A stretch of DNA of 64,000 nt, from the NCBI GenBank assembly GCA_965261315.1, contig CBDHDM010000038.1, positions 1 to 64,000 on the forward strand. Reading direction: 5' to 3'. The first letter of the stretch is position 1. The number at the start of each line of letters is the position of its first letter. The stretch comes from Endozoicomonas sp965261315. GTDB taxonomy: Bacteria > Pseudomonadota > Gammaproteobacteria > Pseudomonadales > Endozoicomonadaceae. The notes under the pieces were generated by a model, which saw nothing but the letters and a program-made list of their open reading frames with translations, was not told the DNA's origin and did not search any database. A program made the translations under genes and the position numbers. Shown here piece after piece: positions 8,402-16,939 of the stretch.

Positions 8402-9076
8402 TCAGGCAGGCGGTAAAACATGAAACAAAACAGAAAAAAAGTGACAGGCTGAGCCACCCAGTACAAAGAGGTGCCAGATTGCGTGATTAAAAGGCAGTTT
8501 TTTCCACAGATAAAAAATAACGCCTAGCGTGTAAAGTAACCCACCCGCAACCAGCCAATATATTCCTCCAGTAGACAAATTATCTGCCAGTTCACCGGAA
8601 GCGATCAGCACCAGCCATCCCATAAGAATATAGGTGCTCACTGATAGCTTTTTATACCTTGAGCCAAATACGACTTTAAAGATGATGCCCAATGCTGCCA
8701 GTGTCCATATGATGGCGAAAAGTATCCAGCCAGTCATGCTTCTCATGCTTACCAGCAGAAAAGGTGTATAAGTCCCGGCAATGAGCAGGTAGATGGAACA
8801 GTGATCCAGTATTTTGAAGACTTTCTTGGTTTCAGGGTGCTGAAAGCTGTGATACAGCGTGGAGGCCAGAAACAGCAGAATCATGGTTGCGCCATAGATG
8901 CTGAAGCTGACTACCCGCCATACATCAGCCTGATGAGCGGCAAAGGTTACCAGCAGCGTCAGGCCCGCGACACTCAACAGAGCGCCCAGTCCGTGGGTAA
9001 TACTATTCGCAATCTCTTCAGCCAGACTGTAACCCCGACTGATAAGTTTGTTTCCTGCAGTAGATTTAAGAGCCAT
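8402..9076 (-). CDS. trhA: Hemolysin III family protein (TrhA/YqfA-like, PAQR superfamily)
   Basis: A 224-residue inner-membrane protein with about seven hydrophobic helices. Family signatures are present: EEIANSITHGLGA near the N-terminus, LFLASTLYHSFQHP (the S...H motif), ILDHCSIYLLIAGTYTPF, and the C-terminal NHAIWHLFVLGGSACHFF with the paired His residues that coordinate a metal in PAQR folds. Bacterial members affect membrane fluidity and lipid homeostasis in E. coli; the hemolysin name is historical. It stands alone between divergent or convergent neighbours. Confidence 0.88.
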   Translation of the reverse strand: MALKSTAGNKLISRGYSLAEEIANSITHGLGALLSVAGLTLLVTFAAHQADVWRVVSFSIYGATMILLFLASTLYHSFQHPETKKVFKILDHCSIYLLIAGTYTPFLLVSMRSMTGWILFAIIWTLAALGIIFKVVFGSRYKKLSVSTYILMGWLVLIASGELADNLSTGGIYWLVAGGLLYTLGVIFYLWKKLPFNHAIWHLFVLGGSACHFFSVLFHVLPPA

Positions 9077-9138
9077 ATACCGGTTGTTTATTCCGTGCCA
9101 GTGTATCTGATCATACTGAATCTTGTTCCTGTATGCAT

Positions 9139-9160
9139 AGGAATTATTCTCATTTAAATT
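9139..9160. promoter_or_regulatory. Possible Fur box-like sequence upstream of trhA
   Basis: GGAATTATTCTCATTTAAAT resembles the AT-rich core of ferric uptake regulator sites (AATTATTCTCATTT). It lies about 63 bp upstream of the trhA start. The match is partial and the region is generally AT-rich, so this is a weak call. Confidence 0.25.
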
Positions 9161-9339
9161 AGAATGGCAGCAATACCTGATGATCGACTACTTTATTCCT
9201 ATCAGCTTCTGTTTTGCTGGCTGATTAAAGGGCCATGTTTTGCGGAGGTCAGGCCTCTCTGTTTCAGGCAGTCACCCTCTACAGGCTATCGTTGATGGCC
9301 TTCCCTTGTTTTTCTTCATTCCCGTAGCTGGAGTATGAC

Positions 9340-10071
9340 ATGAAAAGGTTAATTCACTCTTGTATCATTTTGGCTGCAGGCGCTGCTTTGTTTGGGTGCA
9401 GCTCCCATAAGCTGACCAGCGTTGATCCACAGCTGGTTGAGAACAAAACCTGGGTATTGACGTCAATGAACGGTCAGGCAGCCTCGGGTCCAAGAGTAAC
9501 CATGGAGCTTCGGCCTGCGACTGCGCAGGATGGCCGGATTGGTGGTCAGGCACAGTGCAACCGTTATTTTGGCAGTTATCAGGTTGCGAACAATAAGATT
9601 CACTTTACCCCAATGGGAGGCAGCAGGGCGGCCTGCCCGGCACCGTTTATGACCAAGGAAGCAGAGTATCTGGCAACGTTTCCAAAACTGGATAATATCG
9701 CCATTAAAGAGCATGGGCTGATGTTGAACAGTCGCAGTGGTGATCAGAAACTGACCTATGTTGCTGAGTCTGCCTATGTGAGTGGTCAGATCGCTGCCAG
9801 TGAGGGGACTTTCGCTCCGGGTTCTGAAATTATTGTGGTTCTGCAGGACAGCTCGATGCCAAACGACCCTGCAGGCATTATCGGAATTGAGCGAATTCAG
9901 GTCGGCAGGAATGTTGATGTGGTGGATTATATGGTCAACTACGCGCCGGAGTTGGTCAATCCAGGTAGCAATTATGAACTGCTCGCAGAAGTCATTCAGA
10001 ACGGGCAGTTGATGTTTATTACTGCTGTTAAGCCTTCTGTTGATTTGAAGTCAGCGCCTTCGAAGGATTGA
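9340..10071 (+). CDS. META domain lipoprotein with C-terminal YbaY-like domain
   Basis: A 243-residue predicted lipoprotein. The signal peptide ends in the lipobox LFGC with C20. A META/HslJ domain follows (about 35-145: WVLTSMNGQ...RIGGQAQCNRYFGSYQ...GSRAACPAPFM). Then comes a second beta-domain (about 150-235: VSGQIAASEGTFAPGSEIIVVLQDSS...) of the YbaY/type III secretion-associated lipoprotein kind. META proteins such as HslJ are envelope stress or heat-inducible proteins of unclear biochemical role. The start ATG 9340 is preceded by GGAGTATGAC. Monocistronic by context. Confidence 0.8.
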   Translation: MKRLIHSCIILAAGAALFGCSSHKLTSVDPQLVENKTWVLTSMNGQAASGPRVTMELRPATAQDGRIGGQAQCNRYFGSYQVANNKIHFTPMGGSRAACPAPFMTKEAEYLATFPKLDNIAIKEHGLMLNSRSGDQKLTYVAESAYVSGQIAASEGTFAPGSEIIVVLQDSSMPNDPAGIIGIERIQVGRNVDVVDYMVNYAPELVNPGSNYELLAEVIQNGQLMFITAVKPSVDLKSAPSKD

Positions 10072-10087
10072 TTCACCATAAGTATCT

Positions 10088-10127
10088 AAAAAGCCCAGAA
10101 CTCCATATCGGTGCTTTGGGTTTTTTG
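10088..10127 (+). terminator. Possible weak terminator after META lipoprotein gene
   Basis: An imperfect A-rich/GCCCA arm pairs with TGGG followed by TTTTTT (10120-10126). The stem is interrupted by a bulge and a long loop, so it is a modest candidate only. Confidence 0.35.
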
Positions 10128-10161
10128 TGCTTTTTTAGCGCGTATCTGGCGTATCGAGTGT

Positions 10162-10275
10162 TTATTCTGCACTAATTTGGTGTGGCGCGGGGTTACCCTG
10201 TTCATCAACGCAGACAAAAACAATGCGATCAATGACAATAATGACCTGTCTTGTTACTTTATTTCGTACGACGCA
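10162..10275 (-). pseudogene. 3' scrap of an acyl-CoA thioesterase-like (hotdog) gene
   Basis: On the minus strand a short frame ending TAA at 10162-10164 reads VIDRIVFVCVDEQGNPAPH near its end. It resembles the conserved C-terminal strand of YciA-type acyl-CoA thioesterases (F-V-x-V-D-x-x-G-x-P-x-P). Upstream of about 10275 no further similarity or start can be seen, and the DUF938 gene occupies the other strand. I read it as the remaining tail of a deleted gene. Confidence 0.4.
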
Positions 10276-10303
10276 ACATAATGTTAGAGAAGTTGTTCCG
10301 ATA

Positions 10304-10909
10304 ATGCAGAAACCTTATTCACAAGCTTGTGAAAACAACAAAACAGCCATTCTTGAAGTGATCTCCCAATACTTTGATGCTTGTTCCCATATTCTTGAAA
10401 TTGGCAGTGGCACTGGGCAGCATGCCGTTTTTTTTGCTGGGGAAATGCCGCAGCTCAAGTGGCAGACTTCTGACCTGAGAGAGAATCACCCGGGGATCAT
10501 CAGCTGGTTATCAGAGGCTGAGTTGGAGAATGTCAGATACCCCATTGAATTGAATGTTTCATTGGCTGATTGGCCTGTTGAAGGCTTTGACGGCGTATTT
10601 TCTGCGAATACGTCCCACATCATGGCGTGGTCAGAAGTGGAAGCTATGCTTCAGGGGATTGCTTGTCATCTACCTGATGGGGGCATTTTCTGCCTCTATG
10701 GGCCTTTTAATTATCAGGGGCAATATACCAGTGAGAGTAATGCTCTGTTTGATCAGCATCTCAAACAAAGAGCGCCCCATATGGGAATTCGTAATTTTGA
10801 AGCGATTAATAGCCTGGCCAGAGAACAAGGGTTGATACTGCTAGCCGACTGTGAAATGCCCGCCAACAACCGAACCCTTGTCTGGCAAAAGGGGGGGCAA
10901 AAACAGTAG
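10304..10909 (+). CDS. DUF938 family SAM-dependent methyltransferase
   Basis: A 201-residue Rossmann-fold methyltransferase-like protein. The SAM-binding motif I is ILEIGSGTGQHAVFFA, followed by WQTSDLRENHP (acidic loop) and the family-typical FDGVFSANTSHIM and GGIFCLYGPFNYQGQYTSESN. The family includes human METTL26; its substrate is unknown to me. The longer frame from 10223 overlaps the thioesterase scrap and has no family sequence before MQKPYSQACENNK, so ATG 10304 is taken as start. Its ribosome site is weak (AGAGAAG about 11 nt upstream). Confidence 0.85.
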   Translation: MQKPYSQACENNKTAILEVISQYFDACSHILEIGSGTGQHAVFFAGEMPQLKWQTSDLRENHPGIISWLSEAELENVRYPIELNVSLADWPVEGFDGVFSANTSHIMAWSEVEAMLQGIACHLPDGGIFCLYGPFNYQGQYTSESNALFDQHLKQRAPHMGIRNFEAINSLAREQGLILLADCEMPANNRTLVWQKGGQKQ

Positions 10910-10929
10910 TCATAATCTGTACAGTCAGG

Positions 10930-10940
10930 GTGTTATACTG
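10930..10940 (+). promoter_or_regulatory. Possible -10 element ahead of the CvfB-like gene
   Basis: GTTATACT at about 10932-10939 resembles an extended sigma70 -10 box, 32 bp before the ATG. No convincing -35 is visible (CAGTCA is upstream). Confidence 0.3.
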
Positions 10941-10970
10941 CTCGCCTGCTTTTTTTCCCCGGATAGATCC

Positions 10971-11819
10971 ATGGTTAGAATTGGTCGAATGAATCGTCTG
11001 AAGGTGGTCAACCTTCTGGATTTTGGTGCATTTCTTGGTGGTGGTATGTTGGAAGATATTCTGCTGCCAAAACGTTTTATGCCAGAGGGGTGCCAGATTG
11101 GTGACGAGCTGGAAGTGTTTGTTTATCTGGATTCTGATGAGGTGCCTATTGCTACCACCCTCCGCCCTAAAGCTCAGGTTGGAGAGTTTGCCTGCCTTAA
11201 AGTAACTGACGCTAATCGTATCGGTGCTTTTCTGGACTGGAACATGCCTAAAGAGCTGCTTGTTCCTTTCAGTGAGCAGAAAGAACGGATGGTCAAAGAC
11301 CAGTTCTATGTTGTTTATATTTATCAGGAGCAACAGAGCTACCGTATTGTTGCCTCTTCAAAGATCAGTAAGTTTCTTAGTACATTCTCGACAAAAGAGT
11401 CGCATGAATATAGTAATGGTCAGTCAGTTTCAATGATGATCTGTGACCGTACAGACATCGGCTATACGGCGATTATTGATAATAAATATCTGGGCGTGCT
11501 CTTTGATCAGGATATCGATAGACCGATCCGAATGGGAATGAAGTTTGATGGCTTCATTAAAAGGGTAAGGCCGGATCAGAAGCTGGATGTGTGCCTGAAA
11601 AAACCGGGTTTTGACAAGCAGGAGATGACAGGTCTTGGTGCCGTTATTCTTGATAGACTGAGAGCTGAAAATGGCTTTTTGCCTTTCAATGATCGCACTG
11701 ACCCTGATACGGTGAAAAGAGAGTTCTCGGTCAGCAAGCGGGTGTTCAAAATGGCTATTGGCGGTTTGTATAAAGAACGTCTTATTCGTATTGAGGAAGA
11801 TGGCATTCGCCTTATATAA
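10971..11819 (+). CDS. CvfB-family S1-like RNA-binding protein
   Basis: A 282-residue cytosolic protein. Tandem S1-like OB-fold repeats are visible: LKVVNLLDFGAFLGGG...DILLPKRFMPEGCQIGDELEVFVYLDSD in the first, FACLKVTDANRIGAFLDWNMPKELLVPFSEQ in the second, and a third around GYTAIIDNKYLGVLF. A winged-helix segment closes the protein (DPDTVKREFSVSKRVFKMAIGGLYKERLI). This is the architecture of CvfB (YitL), linked to virulence gene expression in Gram-positive bacteria and of unknown role here. Start ATG 10971 is chosen because the domain starts immediately. The longer frame from 10851 lies inside the upstream gene. Confidence 0.85.
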   Translation: MVRIGRMNRLKVVNLLDFGAFLGGGMLEDILLPKRFMPEGCQIGDELEVFVYLDSDEVPIATTLRPKAQVGEFACLKVTDANRIGAFLDWNMPKELLVPFSEQKERMVKDQFYVVYIYQEQQSYRIVASSKISKFLSTFSTKESHEYSNGQSVSMMICDRTDIGYTAIIDNKYLGVLFDQDIDRPIRMGMKFDGFIKRVRPDQKLDVCLKKPGFDKQEMTGLGAVILDRLRAENGFLPFNDRTDPDTVKREFSVSKRVFKMAIGGLYKERLIRIEEDGIRLI

Positions 11820-11876
11820 AAGGCTGGTTTGGTGAGTTAGTCACTTCGGCCCCGACCCTCGATCAACCAGCATTGT

Positions 11877-12062
11877 TCAACCATGCCATATTACCACTCT
11901 GAACCCCAGAATGCCAAATACCAAGCCTCCGACCACTGAGCCAATAATCCCGATAATGATATTCCACATCAAGCCAAAGCCACTGCCCTTAAAGAACTGG
12001 CCGGCAAGAAAGCCTGCGATAGTGCCAACAAGCAGAAAAACAAGGATATCAATAATGCCCAT
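11877..12062 (-). CDS. GlsB/YeaQ/YmgE family small membrane protein
   Basis: A 61-residue hydrophobic protein with two or three short TM helices separated by Gly-rich turns (VGTIAGFLAGQFF, IIIGIIGSVVGGLVFGILGF). It is the typical layout of transglycosylase-associated/GlsB stress proteins. A strong ribosome site AGGAGGAG precedes ATG 12062. The function in the family is general stress adaptation at the inner membrane; no enzyme activity is shown. Confidence 0.85.
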   Translation of the reverse strand: MGIIDILVFLLVGTIAGFLAGQFFKGSGFGLMWNIIIGIIGSVVGGLVFGILGFRVVIWHG

Positions 12063-12324
12063 ATCTCCTCCTGAAGATACAGATAAAATGGTAATGGCCT
12101 GCCATTTGAGAGGGTTTGGCAGGAGTTTATGAAGAAGGTGGGTTGAGGCAATTTTAGTTTAGTTTTTTGAAACTATGGAGCCTGGAATGGTCGTTGAGCG
12201 CTCAATCCATCAGGAATTGGCTGGTGGCTAAAAACAGGGACTTCCAGTAAACTGCTCAGGTTTTGCTTTTCATATCTTCCTCTCTGTCAGAGAGGCTAAT
12301 TTTCCAAGCTTAGCAGGTGACCAA

Positions 12325-12657
12325 ATGGGCAAATTCTATACCCAGACGAATCTTCAGATCGACGACAAACAGGCCTTCCGGGTGTTTGACGGCAAGAAAC
12401 AGGCCCGCCTTGGAACAGAAAGGAATCCTGCAGAACTCACTGTGCAGACTGAAGAGCGTAAGGATGAGCTGGAAAAAGAGTTCATGGAGAACGGCTGGTT
12501 CTGCCACATTGAAGTCGATGAGGAAGCGCCTGAAGATACATCAGCTCTTCAACTGCTAAGAGAAACGCCAAAAACGACGGTTCTTGAGAAAGTGCCTGGA
12601 CGGAATGACCCATGTCTTTGTGGTAGTGGGAAAAAATATAAAAAATGCTGTGGTTGA
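12325..12657 (+). CDS. SEC-C metal-binding motif protein (PBPRA1643-like)
   Basis: A 110-residue protein starting MGKFYTQTNLQIDDKQAFRVFDGKKQ and ending in a SEC-C zinc motif, PGRNDPCLCGSGKKYKKCC, at the extreme C-terminus. The SEC-C motif also occurs at the end of SecA, where it binds zinc. In small stand-alone proteins like this one it is thought to mediate protein or ribosome contacts, but no function is established. An AGGTGA sequence 7 nt upstream supports ATG 12325. Confidence 0.85.
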   Translation: MGKFYTQTNLQIDDKQAFRVFDGKKQARLGTERNPAELTVQTEERKDELEKEFMENGWFCHIEVDEEAPEDTSALQLLRETPKTTVLEKVPGRNDPCLCGSGKKYKKCCG

Positions 12658-12793
12658 TAACAAAGCTGAACCCTTCTGGTTGCTGAAAAAATCACCTGAT
12701 AAGTAGAAAAAATTCTAATTCGGTCCATTATTAGTGCAGATAGGTTATTTATAGAGTCATCTTGTCGACCTGTCTTAATAAGCCTCCTACTTT

Positions 12794-12823
12794 CAAAAGC
12801 CGCTTTTAGTGGCTTTTGTTTTA
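12794..12823 (+). terminator. Rho-independent terminator just upstream of the aromatic permease (possible attenuator)
   Basis: CAAAAGCC (12794-12801) pairs with GGCTTTTG (12811-12818), followed by TTTTA. It ends only about 20 bp before the permease start. It either terminates the SEC-C gene or acts as an attenuator in the permease leader. Confidence 0.7.
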
Positions 12824-12842
12824 TCTATCAGGTGGACCGAAT

Positions 12843-14051
12843 ATGAAAAGTCAGACGATGGGTAGTAGCCTTCTGGTCGCCGGTACTTCGATTGGTGCTG
12901 GTATGCTGGCATTGCCTCTGGTAGCAGCACTGACTGGTCTTGGCTGGGGTGTATTCCTGATGTTTCTGATGTGGGGCCTATCTACCTATGGTGGTCTTTT
13001 GATTGCAGAGGCGTGTCGGGCCTGTCCGGAAGCCGAAAATCTTCATGGTGTGATGGGGCGTTTGATGGGGCCGGTTGGTCAGGGTATCGCCGTCGTTGCC
13101 ATGCTGTTCCTCTACTACTCGCTTTGTGCAGCTTATATTTCTGGCGGTGCCAATGTGCTGGGTAGTCTGCTGGCAAAAGAGGGGGTTCACCTTCCTTTTC
13201 GGATAACGGCAACGGTCGTTGTATTACTGGTTGCGATCCTGGTTGTCACGGGTACCCGGGTGGTGGATGTGGTGAACCGGGTGATGTTTGCTCTCATGCT
13301 GGCTCTGTTGCTGTATATCGTAGTGTCGCTATTGCCAGAAGTCAGCTTGAGCAATGTTGTGCTGGAAAACAGTGCCCCCAGTATTCTTGTTGCTGCATTA
13401 CCGGTACTGTACACATCTTTTGGTTACCATTGTGCGGTTCCTACCGTCGTTCAGTATGTTCAGGGAAAACCTCACCGGTTTCGTTATGCCCTGATTGGAG
13501 GCAGTTCGCTTCCATTCGGTATCTATGTGATCTGGATGATTGTGGTTATTGGGGTGGTTTCTTCTGCAACGGTGATTAGTATGGCCCATAGTCCGGATGG
13601 TGTTACGTCACTGATGGATGCTATTGGCAGTCACTCCAGAACAGCGAGCTTTGATTATATGATCAGTGCGTTTGCGGCTTTTGCCCTGGGTACTTCATTT
13701 CTTGGTGTCGCTCTAGGATTATTTGATTACCTGGCTGAAGTGTTTGGTCGATCCCATGGTATTTGGGGACGCATTGAAACAATCACTCTGACTCTGCTAA
13801 TACCTTTGCTGGCAGCCATTTTTATGCCGGGTAGCTTTGTCACTGCACTTGGTTACGCTGCAATTGCCCTGGTGATTCTGGCGGTATTCATCCCGGTTGC
13901 GTTGGTTTGGAAGGTTCGTAAGCTCCATATGGAAGAACCTTATCAGGTGGCTGGTGGTATTCCTGGTCTGACCATTGCCATCATCATTGGGCTTGTGGTG
14001 ATTGGTGCTCAGTTTGGTGTGATCAGTGGAATATTACCGTCGATTGGTTGA
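12843..14051 (+). CDS. Aromatic amino acid permease (TyrP/Mtr-like, HAAAP family)
   Basis: A 402-residue inner-membrane transporter with about 11 hydrophobic helices. The N-terminal MGSSLLVAGTSIGAGMLALP is the unwound first helix typical of hydroxy/aromatic amino acid permeases. SFGYHCAVPTVVQYVQG and ALGTSFLGVALGLFDYLAE are further family signatures. It is predicted to import tyrosine or tryptophan with protons; which one cannot be decided. ATG 12843 follows GGTGG and is preferred to the frame extension from 12816, which runs through the terminator hairpin. Confidence 0.9.
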   Translation: MKSQTMGSSLLVAGTSIGAGMLALPLVAALTGLGWGVFLMFLMWGLSTYGGLLIAEACRACPEAENLHGVMGRLMGPVGQGIAVVAMLFLYYSLCAAYISGGANVLGSLLAKEGVHLPFRITATVVVLLVAILVVTGTRVVDVVNRVMFALMLALLLYIVVSLLPEVSLSNVVLENSAPSILVAALPVLYTSFGYHCAVPTVVQYVQGKPHRFRYALIGGSSLPFGIYVIWMIVVIGVVSSATVISMAHSPDGVTSLMDAIGSHSRTASFDYMISAFAAFALGTSFLGVALGLFDYLAEVFGRSHGIWGRIETITLTLLIPLLAAIFMPGSFVTALGYAAIALVILAVFIPVALVWKVRKLHMEEPYQVAGGIPGLTIAIIIGLVVIGAQFGVISGILPSIG

Positions 14052-14117
14052 TTGATAACCGGGTTAACAAAATGGTCTATTTTTTCCTTCTCTAACCTAT
14101 AAGAACGGAGAGGCCTC

Positions 14118-14494
14118 ATGCCCCTTATTAACCTGGATGCGTTTTTTCTGAAGTACGCAGACTGTCACAAAAGGCTGATGCCCTGGGGCTAATGACTCAA
14201 TTTACAGAGCGAGCGGTTTTCTGGGAAGCGTGTGGTAGTGACCTCCAGGGTAAAGAAGAAATTCATGGGTGGTACCGGTTTATGTTCAGTCGGTGGGAAA
14301 TCGATAATATGGAGTATGATCTGGCCGCTGAAATGGTGAGAGAGGATTTAGTCTGCTGTGCCTGTTACTGGAATGTACGATGCTCTGAGAAAGGTTCAGA
14401 GCAGGGCATGAGAAATGTGATAGTTCGTTCTTCATACGCTTTAAGAACCGTTGATGAGGGGTTGAAAATCTGGCATCTGCACAGTGGTGTATAA
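14118..14494 (+). pseudogene. NTF2/SnoaL-like protein with a -1 frameshift near 14168-14173
   Basis: ATG 14118 has an excellent ribosome site (CGGAGAGG) and reads MPLINLDAFFLKYADCHK, then hits TAA at 14190. The continuation of an NTF2-like fold is in the -1 frame: QKADALGLMTQFTERAVF, then GKEEIHGWYRFMFSRWEIDNMEYDLAAEM and a final HLHSGV. Restoring one A in the CACAAAAGG run joins both halves into a 126-residue NTF2/SnoaL-like protein. The downstream frame also has its own ATG at 14192 overlapping the upstream stop (TAATGA), so a re-initiated 100-residue product is possible. It could be a pseudogene, a sequencing error or slippage. The SnoaL-like group holds many small-molecule-binding proteins; no substrate can be given. 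Confidence 0.55.
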
Positions 14495-14644
14495 GGCTGG
14501 GTGAGTCCTGACGGTATGCTTCTCCAAGCATCTCAGATTATCTCGGAGATATTTATTATATCAATGCGATAGGCTTATGTTCTTTAAGTTACCCGGTTCT
14601 CAATGTTATAAAACTACCTTGATTTCGTTCAGGACGAGCCAAGT

Positions 14645-14947
14645 ATGCCTGCTGGATATTGGTCGGTTTACATCATTCTTGCCAGTGATAACAGTCTCTA
14701 TACAGGCATTACCACCGATATTGTTCGGCGGTGGCAGCAGCATTGTGGCGCTGCTGGTGGTGCCAGATTTTTCAGGGGGCGCAAGCCAAAGCAACTTGTC
14801 TACCTGGAAGATGCCGATAACCGCTCATCAGCAAGTCGGCGAGAGGCCGCCATTAAGAAGTTAACCCGAAAGCAAAAGTTGATCTTACTTTCTTCTTCTG
14901 AGAATCGCAGTCACCTTTGGGCAGGTAAGTTGCTTCCCGCTCCCTAA
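14645..14947 (+). CDS. GIY-YIG domain protein (UPF0213 / YhbQ-like)
   Basis: A 100-residue single-domain protein. WSVYIILASDNSLYTGITTD contains the GIY-YIG pattern in its YII/YTG form, followed by R28 and the helix IVRRWQQHCG. Then come ARFFRGRKPKQLVYLE, EAAIKKLTRKQKL, and the C-terminal conserved tail. The family includes E. coli YhbQ, which has structure-specific DNA nuclease activity in some reports. Start ATG 14645. Confidence 0.88.
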   Translation: MPAGYWSVYIILASDNSLYTGITTDIVRRWQQHCGAAGGARFFRGRKPKQLVYLEDADNRSSASRREAAIKKLTRKQKLILLSSSENRSHLWAGKLLPAP

Positions 14948-15181
14948 ATACACCTTGTTGGAGGCCTTTTAACAGATGGGCACGCAATGTCTTTCTAAGC
15001 GTGTTCATGGCTTTTTAGAACAAAAAAAAGCATAAAATATCATTTTGGGTTCAAGGTTGAACGTTTAGATAGTATGATTCACCAAAAATGAATGAAGCAG
15101 GAAGGATCTTTGTAAGACACAGGGTAGATAAATACTACTGTTTCATTGCCTTTGGATAACAACAATAAATATGAGGTGTTC

Positions 15182-16897
15182 ATGGAAGCCAGTTTTTGGG
15201 ATGGCAAGCGTGCCCCCGGTGTTGCTGACCAAATTGATCTTGATAAGTTCAAAAACCTGGGTGAAGTCATTGAACATGCAGTCCATAAATACGGTGACAG
15301 ACCGGCTTATACAAGCATGGGCAGAACGGTTACCTTTCACGAAATAGACCGTCTGAGCACAGAGTTTGCAGCTTACCTCCAAAACCATACGACACTGAAA
15401 CCTGGTGACAGTATCGCCATTCAGTTGCCTAATCTGCTTCAGTATCCCGTTGTCGTTTATGGTGCGATTAAAGCGGGGCTGATTATTGTCAATACAAACC
15501 CTCTGTATACTGCCAGAGAGATGAAGCACCAGTTTACAGACTCTGCTGCCAAGGCTCTGGTCTGCCTGAATGTAGTCGGCCATCTGGTTGAGGACATCAT
15601 TCAGGATACGCCAATCAAGCATCTGATCGTTACCGAGCTGGCAGACCTGTTGCCCTGGCCTAAGAGAAGCCTGATTAATCTTGCCGTAAAACACGTCAAG
15701 AAGATGGTTCCTTCATACAAACTGCCTCAGGCATTGAGCTTCAATCAGGCGATGAAGCTTGGGGCAAAATCCCGGTACAGTAAGCCACTCTCTCCAGATG
15801 CTGATGATGTGGCGGTTTTGCAATACACCGGTGGTACTACCGGGGTTGCTAAAGGTGCCATGCTGACTCAGCGAAACCTGGTGAGCAATGTTTTGCAAAC
15901 GGCCAGTGTACTGTCACAGACCGATGAAAGCGGCGTGCCTTTGGCAAAGCCTGAAGGTAATACTGCCATAGCCCCTTTGCCTCTTTATCATATTTACGCA
16001 TTTACTGTTCACCTGATGGCGTTTTTCCAGCTGGGTGGGCACAGCGTTCTGATTGCCAACCCACGGGATATGGATACGTTTGTTAAGGCCTTGAAGCCGC
16101 ACAAGATGAATATATTTATTGGGTTGAACACACTGTTTGTTGGTTTGATGAATCATCCTGAATTCAAGGATCTTGATTTTTCAGACCTGCAACTGACTAT
16201 GTCGGGTGGGACTGCTCTGCAGGCAGCCGTTGCCAATCGTTGGAAGGGCATGACCGGCTGCACAATATCTGAGGGGTATGGGCTTTCTGAAACATCCCCG
16301 GTGGTCTCTTTGAACCCCGCGGGCAGTTACTCCAAGTTGGGTACTGTTGGTTTGCCAATGTCTGGAACCGCTCTCAAGACAATTGATGACCAGGGTAATG
16401 AGTTGCCTCTGGGAGAGCGGGGAGAGCTCTGCGTGCAAGGGCCTCAGGTGATGAAAGGCTACTGGATGCGCCCGGAAGCAACCGCAGAGGTGATCGATGA
16501 TGAAGGCTGGTTCAAAACCGGAGATGTGGCCATTATCGATGAAGAAGGTTACGTGAAGATCGTCGACCGGGTTAAGGATATGGTACTGGTCTCAGGCTTT
16601 AATGTTTATCCTAACGAAGTTGAAGATATTGTTTCCAAGCATGACAAAGTCCAGAACTGTGCCGTCATTGGTGTGCCTGATGAAAAAACCGGTGAGGCCG
16701 TCAAACTCTTTATTATCCCTGGAGATAAGAGCTTAACGGCTGAAGAGGTTAATGAGTACTGCAGGCTTAACCTGACAGCTTATAAGATCCCAAAGCAGGT
16801 TGAGTTCAGGGATGTGCTGCCAATGACACCTGTTGGTAAGATTTTGCGTAAGGACCTTCGTGCCGAGGAGATGAAGAAACGGGAGGCCATTTCCTGA
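15182..16897 (+). CDS. fadD: Long-chain fatty-acid--CoA ligase FadD
   Basis: A 571-residue acyl-CoA synthetase that activates fatty acids with ATP and CoA at the inner membrane for beta-oxidation and phospholipid synthesis. The ATP/AMP signature YTGGTTGVAKGAML is at 215-228; later come LPLYHIYAF, SEGYGLSETSP, GWFKTGDVA, the FACS motif VLVSGFNVYPNEVEDIV, and the catalytic Lys region TPVGKILRKDLR. Length and motifs match proteobacterial FadD. ATG 15182 has GAGGTG just upstream and gives the usual N-terminus; an in-frame TTG at 15146 does not. The gene is single and ends in a 30-bp palindrome. Confidence 0.94.
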   Translation: MEASFWDGKRAPGVADQIDLDKFKNLGEVIEHAVHKYGDRPAYTSMGRTVTFHEIDRLSTEFAAYLQNHTTLKPGDSIAIQLPNLLQYPVVVYGAIKAGLIIVNTNPLYTAREMKHQFTDSAAKALVCLNVVGHLVEDIIQDTPIKHLIVTELADLLPWPKRSLINLAVKHVKKMVPSYKLPQALSFNQAMKLGAKSRYSKPLSPDADDVAVLQYTGGTTGVAKGAMLTQRNLVSNVLQTASVLSQTDESGVPLAKPEGNTAIAPLPLYHIYAFTVHLMAFFQLGGHSVLIANPRDMDTFVKALKPHKMNIFIGLNTLFVGLMNHPEFKDLDFSDLQLTMSGGTALQAAVANRWKGMTGCTISEGYGLSETSPVVSLNPAGSYSKLGTVGLPMSGTALKTIDDQGNELPLGERGELCVQGPQVMKGYWMRPEATAEVIDDEGWFKTGDVAIIDEEGYVKIVDRVKDMVLVSGFNVYPNEVEDIVSKHDKVQNCAVIGVPDEKTGEAVKLFIIPGDKSLTAEEVNEYCRLNLTAYKIPKQVEFRDVLPMTPVGKILRKDLRAEEMKKREAIS

Positions 16898-16909
16898 CTT
16901 TTCTGGAAA

Positions 16910-16939
16910 TCAAAGCCCCGGTAATTACCGGGGCTTTGA
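16910..16939. terminator. Perfect 30-bp palindrome after fadD
   Basis: TCAAAGCCCCGGTAA followed directly by its reverse complement TTACCGGGGCTTTGA. It lies 13 bp after the fadD stop. The stem is GC-rich but lacks a T-run, so it is a transcript end or 3' stabilising structure rather than a textbook terminator. Confidence 0.6.

Noticed and set aside
11820..11876. Hairpin GCTGGTT...AACCAGC between CvfB and GlsB genes as terminator
   Set aside because: The loop is very long (about 36 nt) and there is no T-run; it cannot be supported.
15000..15120. A/T-rich hairpin-like GGCTTTTTAGAACAAAAAAAAGC as a terminator or operator before fadD
   Set aside because: Weak A-T stem only; could be chance in an A-rich stretch.
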